A DNA stretch of 64,000 bases from Paenibacillus sonchi (lineage in GTDB: Bacteria > Bacillota > Bacilli > Paenibacillales > Paenibacillaceae), in NCBI RefSeq assembly GCF_016772475.1, contig NZ_CP068595.1, forward strand, positions 4,836,001 to 4,900,000, read 5' to 3'. A program made the translations under genes and the position numbers. Every line of letters begins with the position of its first letter. Within the stretch, counting starts at the first letter, position 1. The notes under the pieces are model-generated. The model made no database searches and was not told where the DNA came from. It was given only the letters and a program-made list of their open reading frames with translations. Positions 1 to 8,741 of the stretch are shown here, piece after piece.

Positions 1-1
1 G

Positions 2-169
2 GCGGATGAAATTGCGTTGAACCGCAGCTTTTATCTTGTACTCGCTGTAGCGCTGGCAGCAGGTGCCGCCTGGCTCTGGGAGAGGCACCGCAGCCGGTTG
101 GATTCAGCGGGAGCCCTTAGCAGGAAACGGTCCAAAAAGAAAATCAAAACCGCAACGGAGGCTGCCTGA
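2..169 (+). CDS. C-terminal end of a membrane protein (5' end outside window)
   Basis: An open frame enters from the left edge and stops at TGA 167-169, giving about 55 residues. They contain one hydrophobic segment (FYLVLAVALAAGAAWLW) followed by a long basic tail rich in Lys and Arg, as at the cytoplasmic end of a membrane protein. The stop overlaps the ATG of the next gene (ATGA type), so the two are translationally coupled and probably form one complex. The family cannot be told from this fragment. An ABC-2 type permease subunit is possible, but only from the context of the next gene. Confidence 0.5.
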   Translation, partial: ADEIALNRSFYLVLAVALAAGAAWLWERHRSRLDSAGALSRKRSKKKIKTATEAA

Positions 170-800
170 TGAGAAGGCAAATGAGTACTCCTTTGATCTG
201 GTATAACCTCAAACTGACCGTCCACTACTCCTGGTGCCTGTCGGTAGTCCTCCTCGCAGTGATCCCTTTTTTCATGGATGCCGGTCTGATGGGCCAGAAC
301 GAGGTTGCCCGGCTTGGAGAAAGGCTGATCAGCTTCCTGGGCCTGATTGTTTACCCTCATCTTGCTCTGCTGGAGAACGGGGAATTGGTGAGCCACTCTA
401 CGCCAAGCAGGTGCGTCATCCCCCGATTTTCCTTTTCCGGTGGCTGCTGACTACATTTTATGTCTTTTTGGTGAACGCAGCTTTTTTCGCCTGGCTGAAT
501 TGGAGTGGTGCTGACTTTAACTTATGGCCAATGACCGGCGGGGTGACTTTTACTGCAGTGGCAATCGGAACTGCGGGGATGACAGCTGCGCTGCTGATTG
601 GCAACGTATCGGCCGGGTACATAGCAGGCTTCGCCTGGTATCTGCTCGACTTCATGACTAAAGGCCGGATGACCGGGCATTTCTATCTGTTTGGCCTGCT
701 GGAGCACGAGTGGGATAACGACAAATGGCTGCTTGCCGGACTATCCCTGGTCCTGGCCCTGATCTGCGCCTGTCTGCTTCCGCGCCGGAGACTGGATTAA
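169..800 (+). pseudogene. Multi-span membrane protein, frameshifted near 383
   Basis: The ATG at 169 overlaps the preceding stop. The first frame gives about 70 sensible residues (MRRQMSTPLIWYNLKL, then two hydrophobic stretches) up to LLENGE. After that it becomes nonsense and stops at 450. The sense continues one frame back as IGEPLYAKQVRHPP and runs to 800 with four further hydrophobic segments. Restoring one A in the short A run at 383-384 joins both halves into a protein of about 210 residues. The layout (short soluble start, five to six spans, coupling to another membrane protein) fits an ABC-2 permease-like subunit, but no diagnostic motif is visible. The frameshift may be a sequence error. 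Confidence 0.6.
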
Positions 801-980
801 GTGCCGAGGCCTGAAAATAGCGGGGGAGTATGACTGAACAGTCTGCTCCCTTTTTACATTTTCCCCAGAAATTCCATTCGTAATCACCCCCCGCCCCTTC
901 ACATCAGAAGCAACTTTTCCGAAAAAAAGGTATACTATGATTAGTTTCAGTCCCCACTTTCACAGAGGAGGCTCTATCAC

Positions 981-3900
981 TTGACCGAGACACTCTTTAA
1001 GCATCTGTATTTGCGGTCCTCTATAGGGTTCGCAGTAGTCTCCACAAAAGACGGTACCATGATCATGGCGAATCCTGCTCTTTGCAGCATGTTCGGCTAT
1101 ACGGAAGAGGAAATGATAAAGCTCCGTTATCTGGATATCGCATTGCCGGAGGATGAGCCTGCTGCCGATCATGAGCTTATTATGAAATATTTGCTGCAAA
1201 GCCCCGGAGCGGCTGTAGATAAAGAGAAACGATTTGTACGCAAGGACGGCAGTATCATCTGGATTGCACTACATATTTTTTTAACATTCGATGAAGCTAC
1301 CGGCGCCCCTGTTCATCTGATTGCCGAGATGACGGAAATTACCAGCCGCAAGCTAGCCGAGAACAAGATAGAAGAGGACCGGCTGCTCTATAATCTGATT
1401 ACGCAAAATACGCCGGATATGATCTCCTTTGCCGATGCAGACGGAACGGTGCGGTATGTGTCTCCGTCTGTTGAGAAGCTGCTGGGTTACTCCATTGATG
1501 AGATAATCGGCAGGAAAAGGCCTGATTTCTACCATGAAGAAGATGCGATAGAAATGGAACAGCGCGGGAAGATGTATTCCGACAGTGATGTCTTTACCCA
1601 GCGGGCCCGGCATAGAGACGGACATTATCTCTGGCTCGAAAATTCGTTTCAGGTTATGCGTAACAGCAAGGGCGGCGTGGAGAAGGTTCTGACCATTGCC
1701 CGCGACATTACGGAACGCAAGAAATATGAGAATTTACTTGCAACTGCGCAGGAATTGGGGAACATCGGTTCATGGGAATGGGATTCCCTGAATGAGCGAA
1801 TGACCGTCTCGAAGCAGCTGCGCTCCATTTTTGATTTGTGCCAGGACAGCGGTACGGCCACCCACAGCCAGATCGATTATGTGCAGCTGCTGGCCCGCGT
1901 GGTTCCCGAGGATATGGCTCCGCTTCGGGCCGAACTGAGCAAGACCTTAGAGTCCGGGGTCAACGGCCAATCGGTATTCAGAATTGAAAATGACAAAGGT
2001 GAGCGCAAGTTCATCTATACCCATTGGGAAGTAGTGCTGGATAAAGCGGGAAAAACCCTGCAAATCAACGGCATAGTGCAGGATATCACCGAACGTTACC
2101 GGATGGAGGAGCAGCTGCGCGAGAGCGAGCGGAATTACCGGCTGATCTCGGAGAATTCCCTGGATTTTATCTCCCGGAATGCGACAGACAACGAAGCTAC
2201 TTACTTGTATGCATCTCCGGTCTGCCTGCCGATGCTCGGCTATACCCCGGAAGAAATGGAAGGCTCAAGCGGCATGCAGTATGTTCATCCGGAGGATATG
2301 GATAAAGTACGTGCGTATTTGCAGGAAACCATGGAGGGCAAAAAGCTGGAGCCGATTATGTTCCGGTTTTTGTGCAAGGATGGCTCTTACCTCTGGACAG
2401 AAACGACGCTCCGTCATATCAGCTCAGGGCCGGGAGGAGCGGCGGAAATGGTCTGTGTCACCCGCAATATCTCTGAGCGCAAGCAGTATGAGTTGAAGCA
2501 GCTGGAGAGCGAGAACCTCTATAAATCCCTGTTCGAATATAATCCTTCGGCGATCAGCGCTATGGATTTGAACGGGCATATCCAATCGCTGAATGCCAGC
2601 CTGCAGCAATTAACGGGTTATTCGTATGATAGCCTGCTGCATGCCAGCCACACTGAGATTATTGATCCGGATGAAATGGGAATGGCTGAGCAGCGTTTTG
2701 AGCTGGCTGCGAAGGGACTCCCCAGATCTTTGAAAGCAGGCTGATCCACCGGGAAGGCTATTCCGTTGAAGTCAGCGTGATCTATGTGCCGATTATGGTG
2801 AACAGCCAAGTCGTCGGTGTATTCAGTATTACCAGCAACATTACGGAACACAAACGTCATCTCCAGCAGATAGAGAAACTCAGTTATGAGCATGCCCTGA
2901 TTCTGAATTCAGTCTCAGAAGGCATCTTTGGCATGAATCTGCAGGGGGAAACGATGTTTATTAATCCGGCTGCATCGACGATGCTGGGATATGAGCCGGG
3001 TGAACTGGCCGGGAATATTAAGCTGCATACCGTGGAACAAAGATGGCTGGATGCCGAGCCGTATGCCGGCGGGCGGTGGGCGCAGCCGGATTCCTTGTCG
3101 GGCCGGCTCTCTTCCGAGGACAAGGAAGGCGTATTCTGGAGACAGGACGGCTCCAGCTTTCTGGTTAAATACCGGATGTCTCCATTATTTGATAATGGTG
3201 AGCGGAAGGGGGCGGTTGTCGTCTTCCGGGACATTACCGAAGAGAAGGCCATTGTGCGGGCAAAAGAGTCTGCGGAGCAGGCGGACCGGGCCAAGTCTGA
3301 ATTCCTGGCAATTATGAGCCATGAGCTGCGCACGCCGATGAACGGGATTATGGGCATGGCGGATCTTTTGGCCGGAACCGAGCTTGATGAAGAACAGCAA
3401 TACTACACGGAAATCATCAACAAAAGCAGTGAGTCCCTGCTGCATATTCTGAACGAGGTGCTGGACTTCAGCAAGATTGAAGCCGGCATGATGACGCTGG
3501 AGCTGCAGACGGTGGACCTGTCCCAGGTGATCCGGAATGTCATGGAGCTGTTTTATCCGAAAGCGCTGGAGAAAGGTCTGCTTCTGGATAGCAAGCTGGA
3601 CCCTGATCTGCCGCTGCTTGTGGTGACGGATGAGATCCGCCTGCGGCAGATTCTGGTGAATCTCATCGGCAATGCGGTGAAATTCACCGAGGAAGGTGAA
3701 ATTCACGTTACAGCGGGGCTGCAATCGATCGCCGAGACCGGAGATTTGGTTATAAGATTTACGGTAAAAGATACCGGAATCGGCATTCCCCAGGGAAGCC
3801 AGGGATTGCTGTTTCAGTCCTTTTCCCAGCTGCATCCTTCAATTAACCGCAAGTATGGCGGCACGGGCCTGGGGCTGGCGATCAGCAAAAAGCTGGTTGA

Positions 3901-4453
3901 ACTGCTGGGCGGGATGATTGGTGTGGAAAGCAATGAAGGGGAAGGGGCAGAGTTTTTCTTCACCATCCATGTTTTTCTGCCTTTGTCGGAACCTGCCTAT
4001 CAGCAAATCCCTATTGCCGGCATGGAGAACGGAAATGGAAAAGAGGCGCCGGACAGAACGTCTTCCGAAGGCGAATACGGCCCGCTGTCCATTCTGGTTG
4101 CCGAAGATCATCCGGTGAATCTCCAATTGCTTCAGGCGTATCTCAAAAAGCGCGGCTACTATGCTGATGTGGCCTTAAACGGGGAAATGGCCGTAGAAAT
4201 GGTGCGCTCGCATCCATATGATCTGGTGTTCATGGATATCCAAATGCCGCAGATGGACGGGATCGAAGCGACAAGTATAATACGCCACGAGATGGGGCTG
4301 TCGCCTGTTATTGTTGCAGCAACGGCTTTTGCGCGCAAGGAGGACAAGGAGCTGTGTCTCAGAGCAGGCATGCAGGACTTCATCTCCAAGCCGATTTCAC
4401 CGGCTGAGGTGGACCGGGTGCTAAGAGAGTGGTCGGCCCATATCCTCAGATAA
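981..4453 (+). pseudogene. Multi-PAS hybrid sensor histidine kinase with C-terminal receiver, frameshifted near 2721
   Basis: The start is TTG 981 after AGAGGAGG at 964-971. The first frame (about 580 residues) carries four complete PAS domains, several ending in DITERK-like PAC signatures (near residues 5-125, 130-250, 255-380 and 385-505), and the start of a fifth. The frame breaks in the CCCC run at 2720-2723; adding one C restores GLPQIFESRLIHREG and the downstream frame. The second half holds the last PAS, a HisKA dimerisation helix with MSHELRTPMNG (phospho-acceptor His codon 3320-3322), an HATPase domain (N box LVNLIGNAVKF, G1 DTGIGIP, G2 GGTGLGLAISKK) and a receiver domain with FMDIQMPQMDG (Asp codon 4235-4237). 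There is no clear membrane span, so this is probably a cytosolic sensor of about 1155 residues. The ligand is unknown. Confidence 0.85.
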
Positions 4454-4538
4454 GAAACAGACGGGGGATGATAATTGGCGGCAATCATAGATGCTGCGAA
4501 GAGCAGAAGTCTCTGAGGGGACCAGCACTACTACTGAT

Positions 4539-4610
4539 GCGGACTGTAGAGCCGTTATTTGCAGGTTTTGGTGCGTTTGACAAGACTCCCGGACAGGAGA
4601 GCCGCTATTT
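4539..4610 (+). repeat. Extragenic repeat pair, 50-bp period (family 1)
   Basis: Two 22-bp units start at 4539 and 4589, exactly 50 bp apart. Both follow the pattern [GC]CGGAC-N5-GAGCCG-Y-TATTT. Related units with the same spacing occur at 10554/10604 and 49916/49966. The surrounding stretch 4454-4743 otherwise holds only a possible 18-residue ORF on the minus strand. Confidence 0.6.
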
Positions 4611-4628
4611 CTTGTAAATTGGCCTAAT

Positions 4629-4685
4629 TCAGGCTGTTTTGGGGCAATTAAGGTCTTCAGCATATTGCTGCTCAAACTTTGTCAT
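4629..4685 (-). CDS. Possible 18-residue peptide or truncated gene start
   Basis: On the minus strand a strong ribosome site (AGGAGGAATTCGAA) precedes ATG 4685-4683. It opens a short frame, MTKFEQQYAEDLNCPKTA, ending at TGA 4631-4629. Beyond the stop the sequence runs into the extragenic repeat at 4539-4610. It could be a real small peptide, or the remnant of a gene whose body was replaced by the repeat. I do not recognise it. Confidence 0.3.
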   Translation of the reverse strand: MTKFEQQYAEDLNCPKTA

Positions 4686-4743
4686 TTCGAATTCCTCCTA
4701 CGTGTAATACCATTTCGTTCAATAATTGAGAGGGGTCTTATGA

Positions 4744-4932
4744 ATGAGAGGGCTGTTGTATACGCTGTTTGCTGTGCTGTATATGCTGATAACATTTTTC
4801 GGTCTCGGTCCGGTGCTGTTCGCTGACGGCTCTGCGAGAGAGCGGGTATTTACACTAATTGTGGTGCTCTTGATTTACACGGCGGTCACACTGGCGTTAC
4901 GGCTCATTTTGAAGCGGATGCGCAGGCGTTGA
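4744..4932 (+). CDS. Small two-span membrane protein
   Basis: This 62-residue protein has two hydrophobic segments (LLYTLFAVLYMLITFFGLG and FTLIVVLLIYTAVTLALRLIL) and a basic KRMRRR tail. The ATG at 4744 follows GAGAGGGG at 4728-4735. Its stop codon overlaps the -35 box of the next promoter, so it is a separate transcription unit. It resembles short conserved membrane proteins of Bacillus and Paenibacillus with the LGPVLFADGS loop, but I cannot assign a function. Confidence 0.6.
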   Translation: MRGLLYTLFAVLYMLITFFGLGPVLFADGSARERVFTLIVVLLIYTAVTLALRLILKRMRRR

Positions 4933-4957
4933 CAAACTTCTGCGGTCTGGCTATAGT
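4929..4957 (+). promoter_or_regulatory. Sigma-A promoter of the NusG-II gene
   Basis: TTGACA (4929-4934) and TATAGT (4952-4957) are separated by 17 bp. The start point is expected near 4963-4966, inside or next to the Zur box. Confidence 0.75.
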
Positions 4958-4965
4958 TGAATTAA

Positions 4966-4980
4966 TCGTAATTGTTACGA
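4966..4980. promoter_or_regulatory. Zur operator box
   Basis: TCGTAATTGTTACGA matches the 7-1-7 palindrome TCGTAAT-N-ATTACGA of Firmicute Zur with one mismatch. It lies directly downstream of the -10 box, over the expected start point, where a bound repressor would block transcription. Inferred control: repression when zinc is sufficient. Confidence 0.8.
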
Positions 4981-5020
4981 ATACAATTCAGCCAGTAGGA
5001 AGGCAGCGGAATATCGGAAT

Positions 5021-5422
5021 ATGAAACGCGGTGATATGATTCTTATTCTTGTGGTGCTGCTGGTGGCAGGTTCCCTTTACGGAATCAAGGCTTACAAGGA
5101 CCATAATGAACATTATGCACAAGGTGAATTGCAAGCAGTTATTACAGTGGACGGCAAGGAGTACAAGACGGTATCCTTGACCAAGGAAGAGCAAACGATC
5201 GATATCCAGACAAAATTCGGCCATAACATCCTAAAAGTATATGACTACGGAATTCGTATGACCTATTCGGATGCCCCGCTCCCGATTGCCCTCGACATGG
5301 GCTTTATCTCCAGACCTAAGCAGCAGATCCTCTGTATTCCGGCGCGGCTGATGGTGGAAGTCATTAATCCGCACCGGTCTATCAATGACGATAATGAGCT
5401 GGATGCGGTTATTCAGCCTTGA
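5021..5422 (+). CDS. NusG domain II-containing membrane-anchored protein
   Basis: The 133-residue protein has an N-terminal membrane anchor (MILILVVLLVAGSLYGIKAY). The rest is an extracytoplasmic beta-rich domain with the closing motif QILCIPARLMVEV, typical of the NusG domain II family (PF07009/COG5341). It is the first gene behind a promoter with a Zur box at 4966, so it should be made during zinc limitation. It converges with the TIGR03943 gene, overlapping it by 14 bp. Its biochemical role is unknown; the context suggests a part in metal uptake or cell-surface metal handling. The ribosome site before ATG 5021 is weak, so ATG 5036 is an alternative start. Confidence 0.75.
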   Translation: MKRGDMILILVVLLVAGSLYGIKAYKDHNEHYAQGELQAVITVDGKEYKTVSLTKEEQTIDIQTKFGHNILKVYDYGIRMTYSDAPLPIALDMGFISRPKQQILCIPARLMVEVINPHRSINDDNELDAVIQP

Positions 5423-6284
5423 TCCCGGATTGCTGGATTTCAGCCCAGGCGGCCACTGAGTCGGCATTCGTATAAACGTATGGGGTGGAAGGCTGTGGCA
5501 CAGGATTAATGCTTTCTGGTGCAATTTCCATCACTTGTTTGCCCATATAAGACGACAGCTGAAGCTTGCCCCGCACCTCAATCCAGGTGTCGGCGGGCAG
5601 GCTTATTTGCGTTCGGGGGTCCAGGAGGATGCCCAACGGAGTCGCGTCCGCTGTGCAGCACTGGACCAGAAAGCGGCTAACCGCATATACAGGCTTAATG
5701 CTTTTTCCGCTCTCCCGGTACAGGAAGCCGGTTACCGTAATGGTTCTGCCCTCGAATTGCTGTTTGTACAGGTCGATGGCTCCCAAGGTTTCGGAGAAAA
5801 TCTCCGGATACACTTCGATGACGGGCTGGGCATACAGCTTCCCGGCCAGCTCGGCGAATTCCTCAAGGTAGGGGCTGGCGGCGTTGAATTTCACATGTTC
5901 AGCGGCTTCATCGGCAATGTAGGATAGGGACATGCCTTTTTTGGCGGCTGCCGCACTGCCGAGTGAACGGTCAGGGAGCAGGAAGCCGAGCAGCAGCGGG
6001 AAAAGAAACAGGCCGTACAGCATAACGCTGTTCAGCCCGGAACGCGGCAGGCGGTGCTCGCAGTCGCAGAGCCGTGCGCTTTTGCCGAATAAAGCCTGAA
6101 TTCCCAGACTCAGCGCCATCAGCGAGAGCGGAACCGGGCAGAGGCGAACCCAGCGGGCCAGCTTGGGGGCGACATAATAATGCAGCGCATCCTGCTGGAC
6201 CAGGTGCCCGATATAGAGCGCGAAGAGCAGCAGGAGCAGCGCCCTGAATCCATAGTGAATCCGGATGCTCCGGGAATCATTCAT
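5409..6284 (-). CDS. TIGR03943 family membrane protein, putative permease partner
   Basis: This 291-residue protein has N-terminal membrane spans (about residues 12-30 and 45-65) and a short CDCEH motif near residue 75. A further span (LYGLFLFPLLLGFLLP) is followed by a long extracytoplasmic part ending in an OB-like region (FEGRTITVTGFLYRE). This is the usual architecture of the TIGR03943 family, which is nearly always found beside a DUF318 permease, as here. It lies 30 bp behind the permease gene and after a CobW GTPase in one minus-strand operon. It probably forms a complex with the permease. Substrate unproven; a divalent metal, perhaps zinc, is inferred from the Zur-box neighbourhood. 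Confidence 0.8.
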   Translation of the reverse strand: MNDSRSIRIHYGFRALLLLLFALYIGHLVQQDALHYYVAPKLARWVRLCPVPLSLMALSLGIQALFGKSARLCDCEHRLPRSGLNSVMLYGLFLFPLLLGFLLPDRSLGSAAAAKKGMSLSYIADEAAEHVKFNAASPYLEEFAELAGKLYAQPVIEVYPEIFSETLGAIDLYKQQFEGRTITVTGFLYRESGKSIKPVYAVSRFLVQCCTADATPLGILLDPRTQISLPADTWIEVRGKLQLSSYMGKQVMEIAPESINPVPQPSTPYVYTNADSVAAWAEIQQSGIKAE

Positions 6285-6314
6285 ACGGGGAACCTCCTGA
6301 ACGTCATGACCGTT

Positions 6315-7304
6315 TTATAGCCATAGTGAGGCTAGAACGGAACCGGTAAACACGGTAGAGAAGATCATGAAAAACAAGTAAAGCGCAAATCTGGTCTTGA
6401 AGAGCGAGAGCAGCATCAGCGAGTTTTTGAAATCAAGCATCGGTCCGAGCACCATGAAGGCGAGCAGGGAGCCGCTGGGAAAAGTATGCAGAAAGGTAGA
6501 GGCCACAAAAGCATCCGAGGTGGAGCACAGCGAGAGCACATAGGAAAGTCCCATCATGAACAGGTAGGAGCCGAGCGGTTTCCCGCCAATGGCGGCGAGA
6601 CTGCCTTGGTCCATAAAGGTCTGGATGCCTGAGGTAAGCAGACAACCGATAATCAGGTATTTGCCCATTTCAAAAAACTCGTCCGATGTATGCACAAAAA
6701 CGGCCGCCAGCTTGCCCCCGCGCGTACTTTGTTCATGGGGTTCCCCGCTTTCCCGGGCGATGGATAGCCGGAGCGGTGTTTTGCGGACGGTGGCATAGAC
6801 GATAAACCCGATAGCTGCAGCTGCAATAAAAGCAAGTCCCATCCGGGCATACGCCAGCTCTGGATGGGCGCGGAAGGCCGTCAGTGTGGCCCCGTACACG
6901 ACCGGATTCAGAATCGGACCGGAGAGTATGAAGACGATAGCCACATACAGCGGCATGCCTTTATGCATCAGGCGGCGGACCAGCGGAATCATCCCGCATT
7001 CACATACGGGGAAGAGGATGCCGAGCATACAGCCGAACAGGATGGCCGGAAGCGGCTGCCGCGGAATCCAGCGGGAGATCATCTCATCCGGCACGAAAAC
7101 GCGAAGCAGCGAAGAGAGCAATGCGCCTAGAAGCACAAACGGCAAAGCTTCCAGCAGGATGCCGATGAAGCCGGTTTTAAAGGCCTCGGTGAAGGCATTG
7201 TTCAGCACCTGCGGGTGGCCGGGAAGCCAGAGGGTGCAGGCGGTAATCAGAAAAGCGGCAGGGATCAGCAGCGGCAGTGTTTTGAGCGGTGAAAAGAGAG
7301 TCAA
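6315..7304 (-). CDS. DUF318/ArsP-type permease (COG0701)
   Basis: The 329-residue protein has about eight to ten membrane spans in two halves. It carries the family motifs FPVCECGMIPLVRRL, LSGPILNPVV and SLCSTSDAFVA, with conserved Cys residues within the membrane (PF03773). Its start codon overlaps the stop of the upstream CobW gene by four bases (7301-7304), so the two are translationally coupled. The TIGR03943 gene follows. Members of this family include arsenical exporters, but the CobW/TIGR03943 pairing beside Zur sites points to a metal-homeostasis role. Transport direction and substrate cannot be read from the sequence. Confidence 0.85.
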   Translation of the reverse strand: MTLFSPLKTLPLLIPAAFLITACTLWLPGHPQVLNNAFTEAFKTGFIGILLEALPFVLLGALLSSLLRVFVPDEMISRWIPRQPLPAILFGCMLGILFPVCECGMIPLVRRLMHKGMPLYVAIVFILSGPILNPVVYGATLTAFRAHPELAYARMGLAFIAAAAIGFIVYATVRKTPLRLSIARESGEPHEQSTRGGKLAAVFVHTSDEFFEMGKYLIIGCLLTSGIQTFMDQGSLAAIGGKPLGSYLFMMGLSYVLSLCSTSDAFVASTFLHTFPSGSLLAFMVLGPMLDFKNSLMLLSLFKTRFALYLFFMIFSTVFTGSVLASLWL

Positions 7305-8341
7305 GGTTGATAGAACAAAGCGGACCAGCGGTCGGTCAGCTGCTTCTCATCCAGATTCAGTCCGATGAACACTACATACGGCTGGCCGGGATACCGTGAA
7401 AACTCCCAGTTGCAGCGGTTTCCGGCATATTGCACCAGCTGGACCCCGTCCCGCCCCGCAAGCCGGACATGCCCCTTGGCCCTTACCAGGCTGTCCCCCC
7501 ACTCCCTGAAAAAGCCCTCCAGCAGCTCCTGCCGTATTCCGTCTGCCGCTCCCGGCGGAAACGTCAGCGTTACAGCCGCCACCTGCGAATAAGAGGTCTG
7601 CTGCGCGGATTCCGGCTCCTGCACCGCGGTTGCTCCGTGTCCGCCGGCCGCACTGTTGATTCGCTTAAGCGCCATACCGTTTAGTTCCCGGCTGCCGCGC
7701 TGCGCAGCCGGAGTGCGCTGCTCTTGGGGTGAAATTCCCGCCAGCAGCGGGTCGAGGTTGATTTTACTGTAATGTGTGAATACAATCTCGGCGTCCGTAT
7801 TATGGCGACTGGCCATTTTTTCAATGCGCCATAAGGTTTCCGGCTCGACCAGATCGCTTTTGTTAACGATGATCAGATCGGCGCTGGAGAGCTGCCGGCG
7901 CAGTGTCCGCACGAGCTGCTTGTCGGCGGAGAAGCGGCTGCCGTATTCCAGCGCGTTTTCCGCATCCAGCACGGTAATGGAATAGTGCAGCACGAGCCGC
8001 CCGCTCAGCGCAGGCTCCAGAAGGGATTTGGCGATTTCCTCGGGGTCGGCAACCCCGGTAAGCTCAATATAGATGACATCCGGCCGCCGGGCGAGCAGCA
8101 GCTCCAGAGTCCTTGGCAGCTCATCCTTGCGGCTGCAGCAGACGCAGCCGTCCAGCAGCTTTTCCACATTTGCACCGGCATGTTCCTCCAGAATGTAGCC
8201 ATCCACATCCTTTTTGCCGAGTTCATTCATCACAATGCCGGGAGTAAGCCCCCTGGCCTTGCTCTCCTTGAGCAGCGACAGCAGCAGTGTTGTTTTCCCG
8301 CTCCCCAGAAAACCTCCAAGGATGATTACCGGTATCTTCAT
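7301..8341 (-). CDS. CobW/COG0523 family GTP-binding protein (first copy)
   Basis: A G3E-type GTPase of 346 residues. It shows Walker A GGFLGSGKTTLL, the metal-binding motif GCVCC, the switch-like ELTGVADPEEIAKSL, the guanine-specificity motif NKSD, and a C-terminal CobW_C region ending in a Trp/Arg-rich segment. COG0523 proteins act as nucleotide-driven metallochaperones, several of them for zinc under Zur control. I chose ATG 8341 because GGGAGGGAG lies just upstream; an in-frame ATG at 8383 has no such site. It is the first gene of the operon with the DUF318 permease and TIGR03943 protein, divergent from rpmG. Confidence 0.88.
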   Translation of the reverse strand: MKIPVIILGGFLGSGKTTLLLSLLKESKARGLTPGIVMNELGKKDVDGYILEEHAGANVEKLLDGCVCCSRKDELPRTLELLLARRPDVIYIELTGVADPEEIAKSLLEPALSGRLVLHYSITVLDAENALEYGSRFSADKQLVRTLRRQLSSADLIIVNKSDLVEPETLWRIEKMASRHNTDAEIVFTHYSKINLDPLLAGISPQEQRTPAAQRGSRELNGMALKRINSAAGGHGATAVQEPESAQQTSYSQVAAVTLTFPPGAADGIRQELLEGFFREWGDSLVRAKGHVRLAGRDGVQLVQYAGNRCNWEFSRYPGQPYVVFIGLNLDEKQLTDRWSALFYQP

Positions 8342-8464
8342 AGTTCTCCCTCCCGCTTTTGTTCCTGCAATTGCAAGAATCATATTTTCATAATCTATCT
8401 ATACGTACTTGCTCTCCCGGAAAGACCACAAATTTAAGAGAGTTGTAATTTTACGCGTCTATGG

Positions 8465-8494
8465 TTGACACTTGGCGGATAAAACATGTAGAAT
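8465..8494 (+). promoter_or_regulatory. Sigma-A promoter of rpmG-cobW
   Basis: TTGACA at 8465-8470 and TAGAAT at 8489-8494 are 18 bp apart. The start point is expected near 8501, at the edge of the Zur box. Confidence 0.7.
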
Positions 8495-8501
8495 GTGTAA
8501 A

Positions 8502-8516
8502 TCGTAATAATTACGA
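8502..8516. promoter_or_regulatory. Zur operator box (perfect palindrome)
   Basis: TCGTAATAATTACGA is a perfect 7-1-7 Zur palindrome, sitting over the expected start of the rpmG-cobW transcript. It also lies about 160 bp ahead of the divergent CobW-permease operon. A degenerate second site (TTGTAATTTTACG, near 8443-8455) lies closer to that operon. Confidence 0.88.
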
Positions 8517-8540
8517 TTAAACAATGAGGAGCTGATCTTT

Positions 8541-8690
8541 TTGAGAGTTATCGTGACCCTTGCCTGTACAGAAACCGGCGACCGCAATTACACCACCACC
8601 AAGAATAAGAAAAACCAGCCGGGACGCCTCGAGATGAAAAAATACAGTCCCCGCCTGAAACGGGTTACGCTGCACCGTGAGACCCGTTGA
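8541..8690 (+). CDS. rpmG: Zinc-independent ribosomal protein L33 (bL33, C- form)
   Basis: TTG 8541, preceded by AGGAG at 8527-8531, opens a 49-residue frame starting [20 protein letters not shown] and ending [11 protein letters not shown]. This is bL33. Zinc-binding L33 has two CxxC pairs (ACTECG and KYCPR-type); here only one Cys remains, with ACTETG and KKYSPR. The protein therefore cannot hold structural zinc. Such paralogues replace zinc-containing L33 during zinc starvation and free the metal. The Zur box at 8502 directly ahead supports this. A CobW gene follows by 51 bp and is probably cotranscribed. Confidence 0.92.
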   Translation: MRVIVTLACTETGDRNYTTTKNKKNQPGRLEMKKYSPRLKRVTLHRETR

Positions 8691-8741
8691 TCCGGCGGAA
8701 ATTACAATGCCAACTATAAGAACTGAAGTGAAGGAGAACCT

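Noticed and set aside
4429..4617. 62-codon plus-strand frame
   Set aside because: It overlaps the end of the kinase and the extragenic repeat, with no motif or convincing ribosome site.
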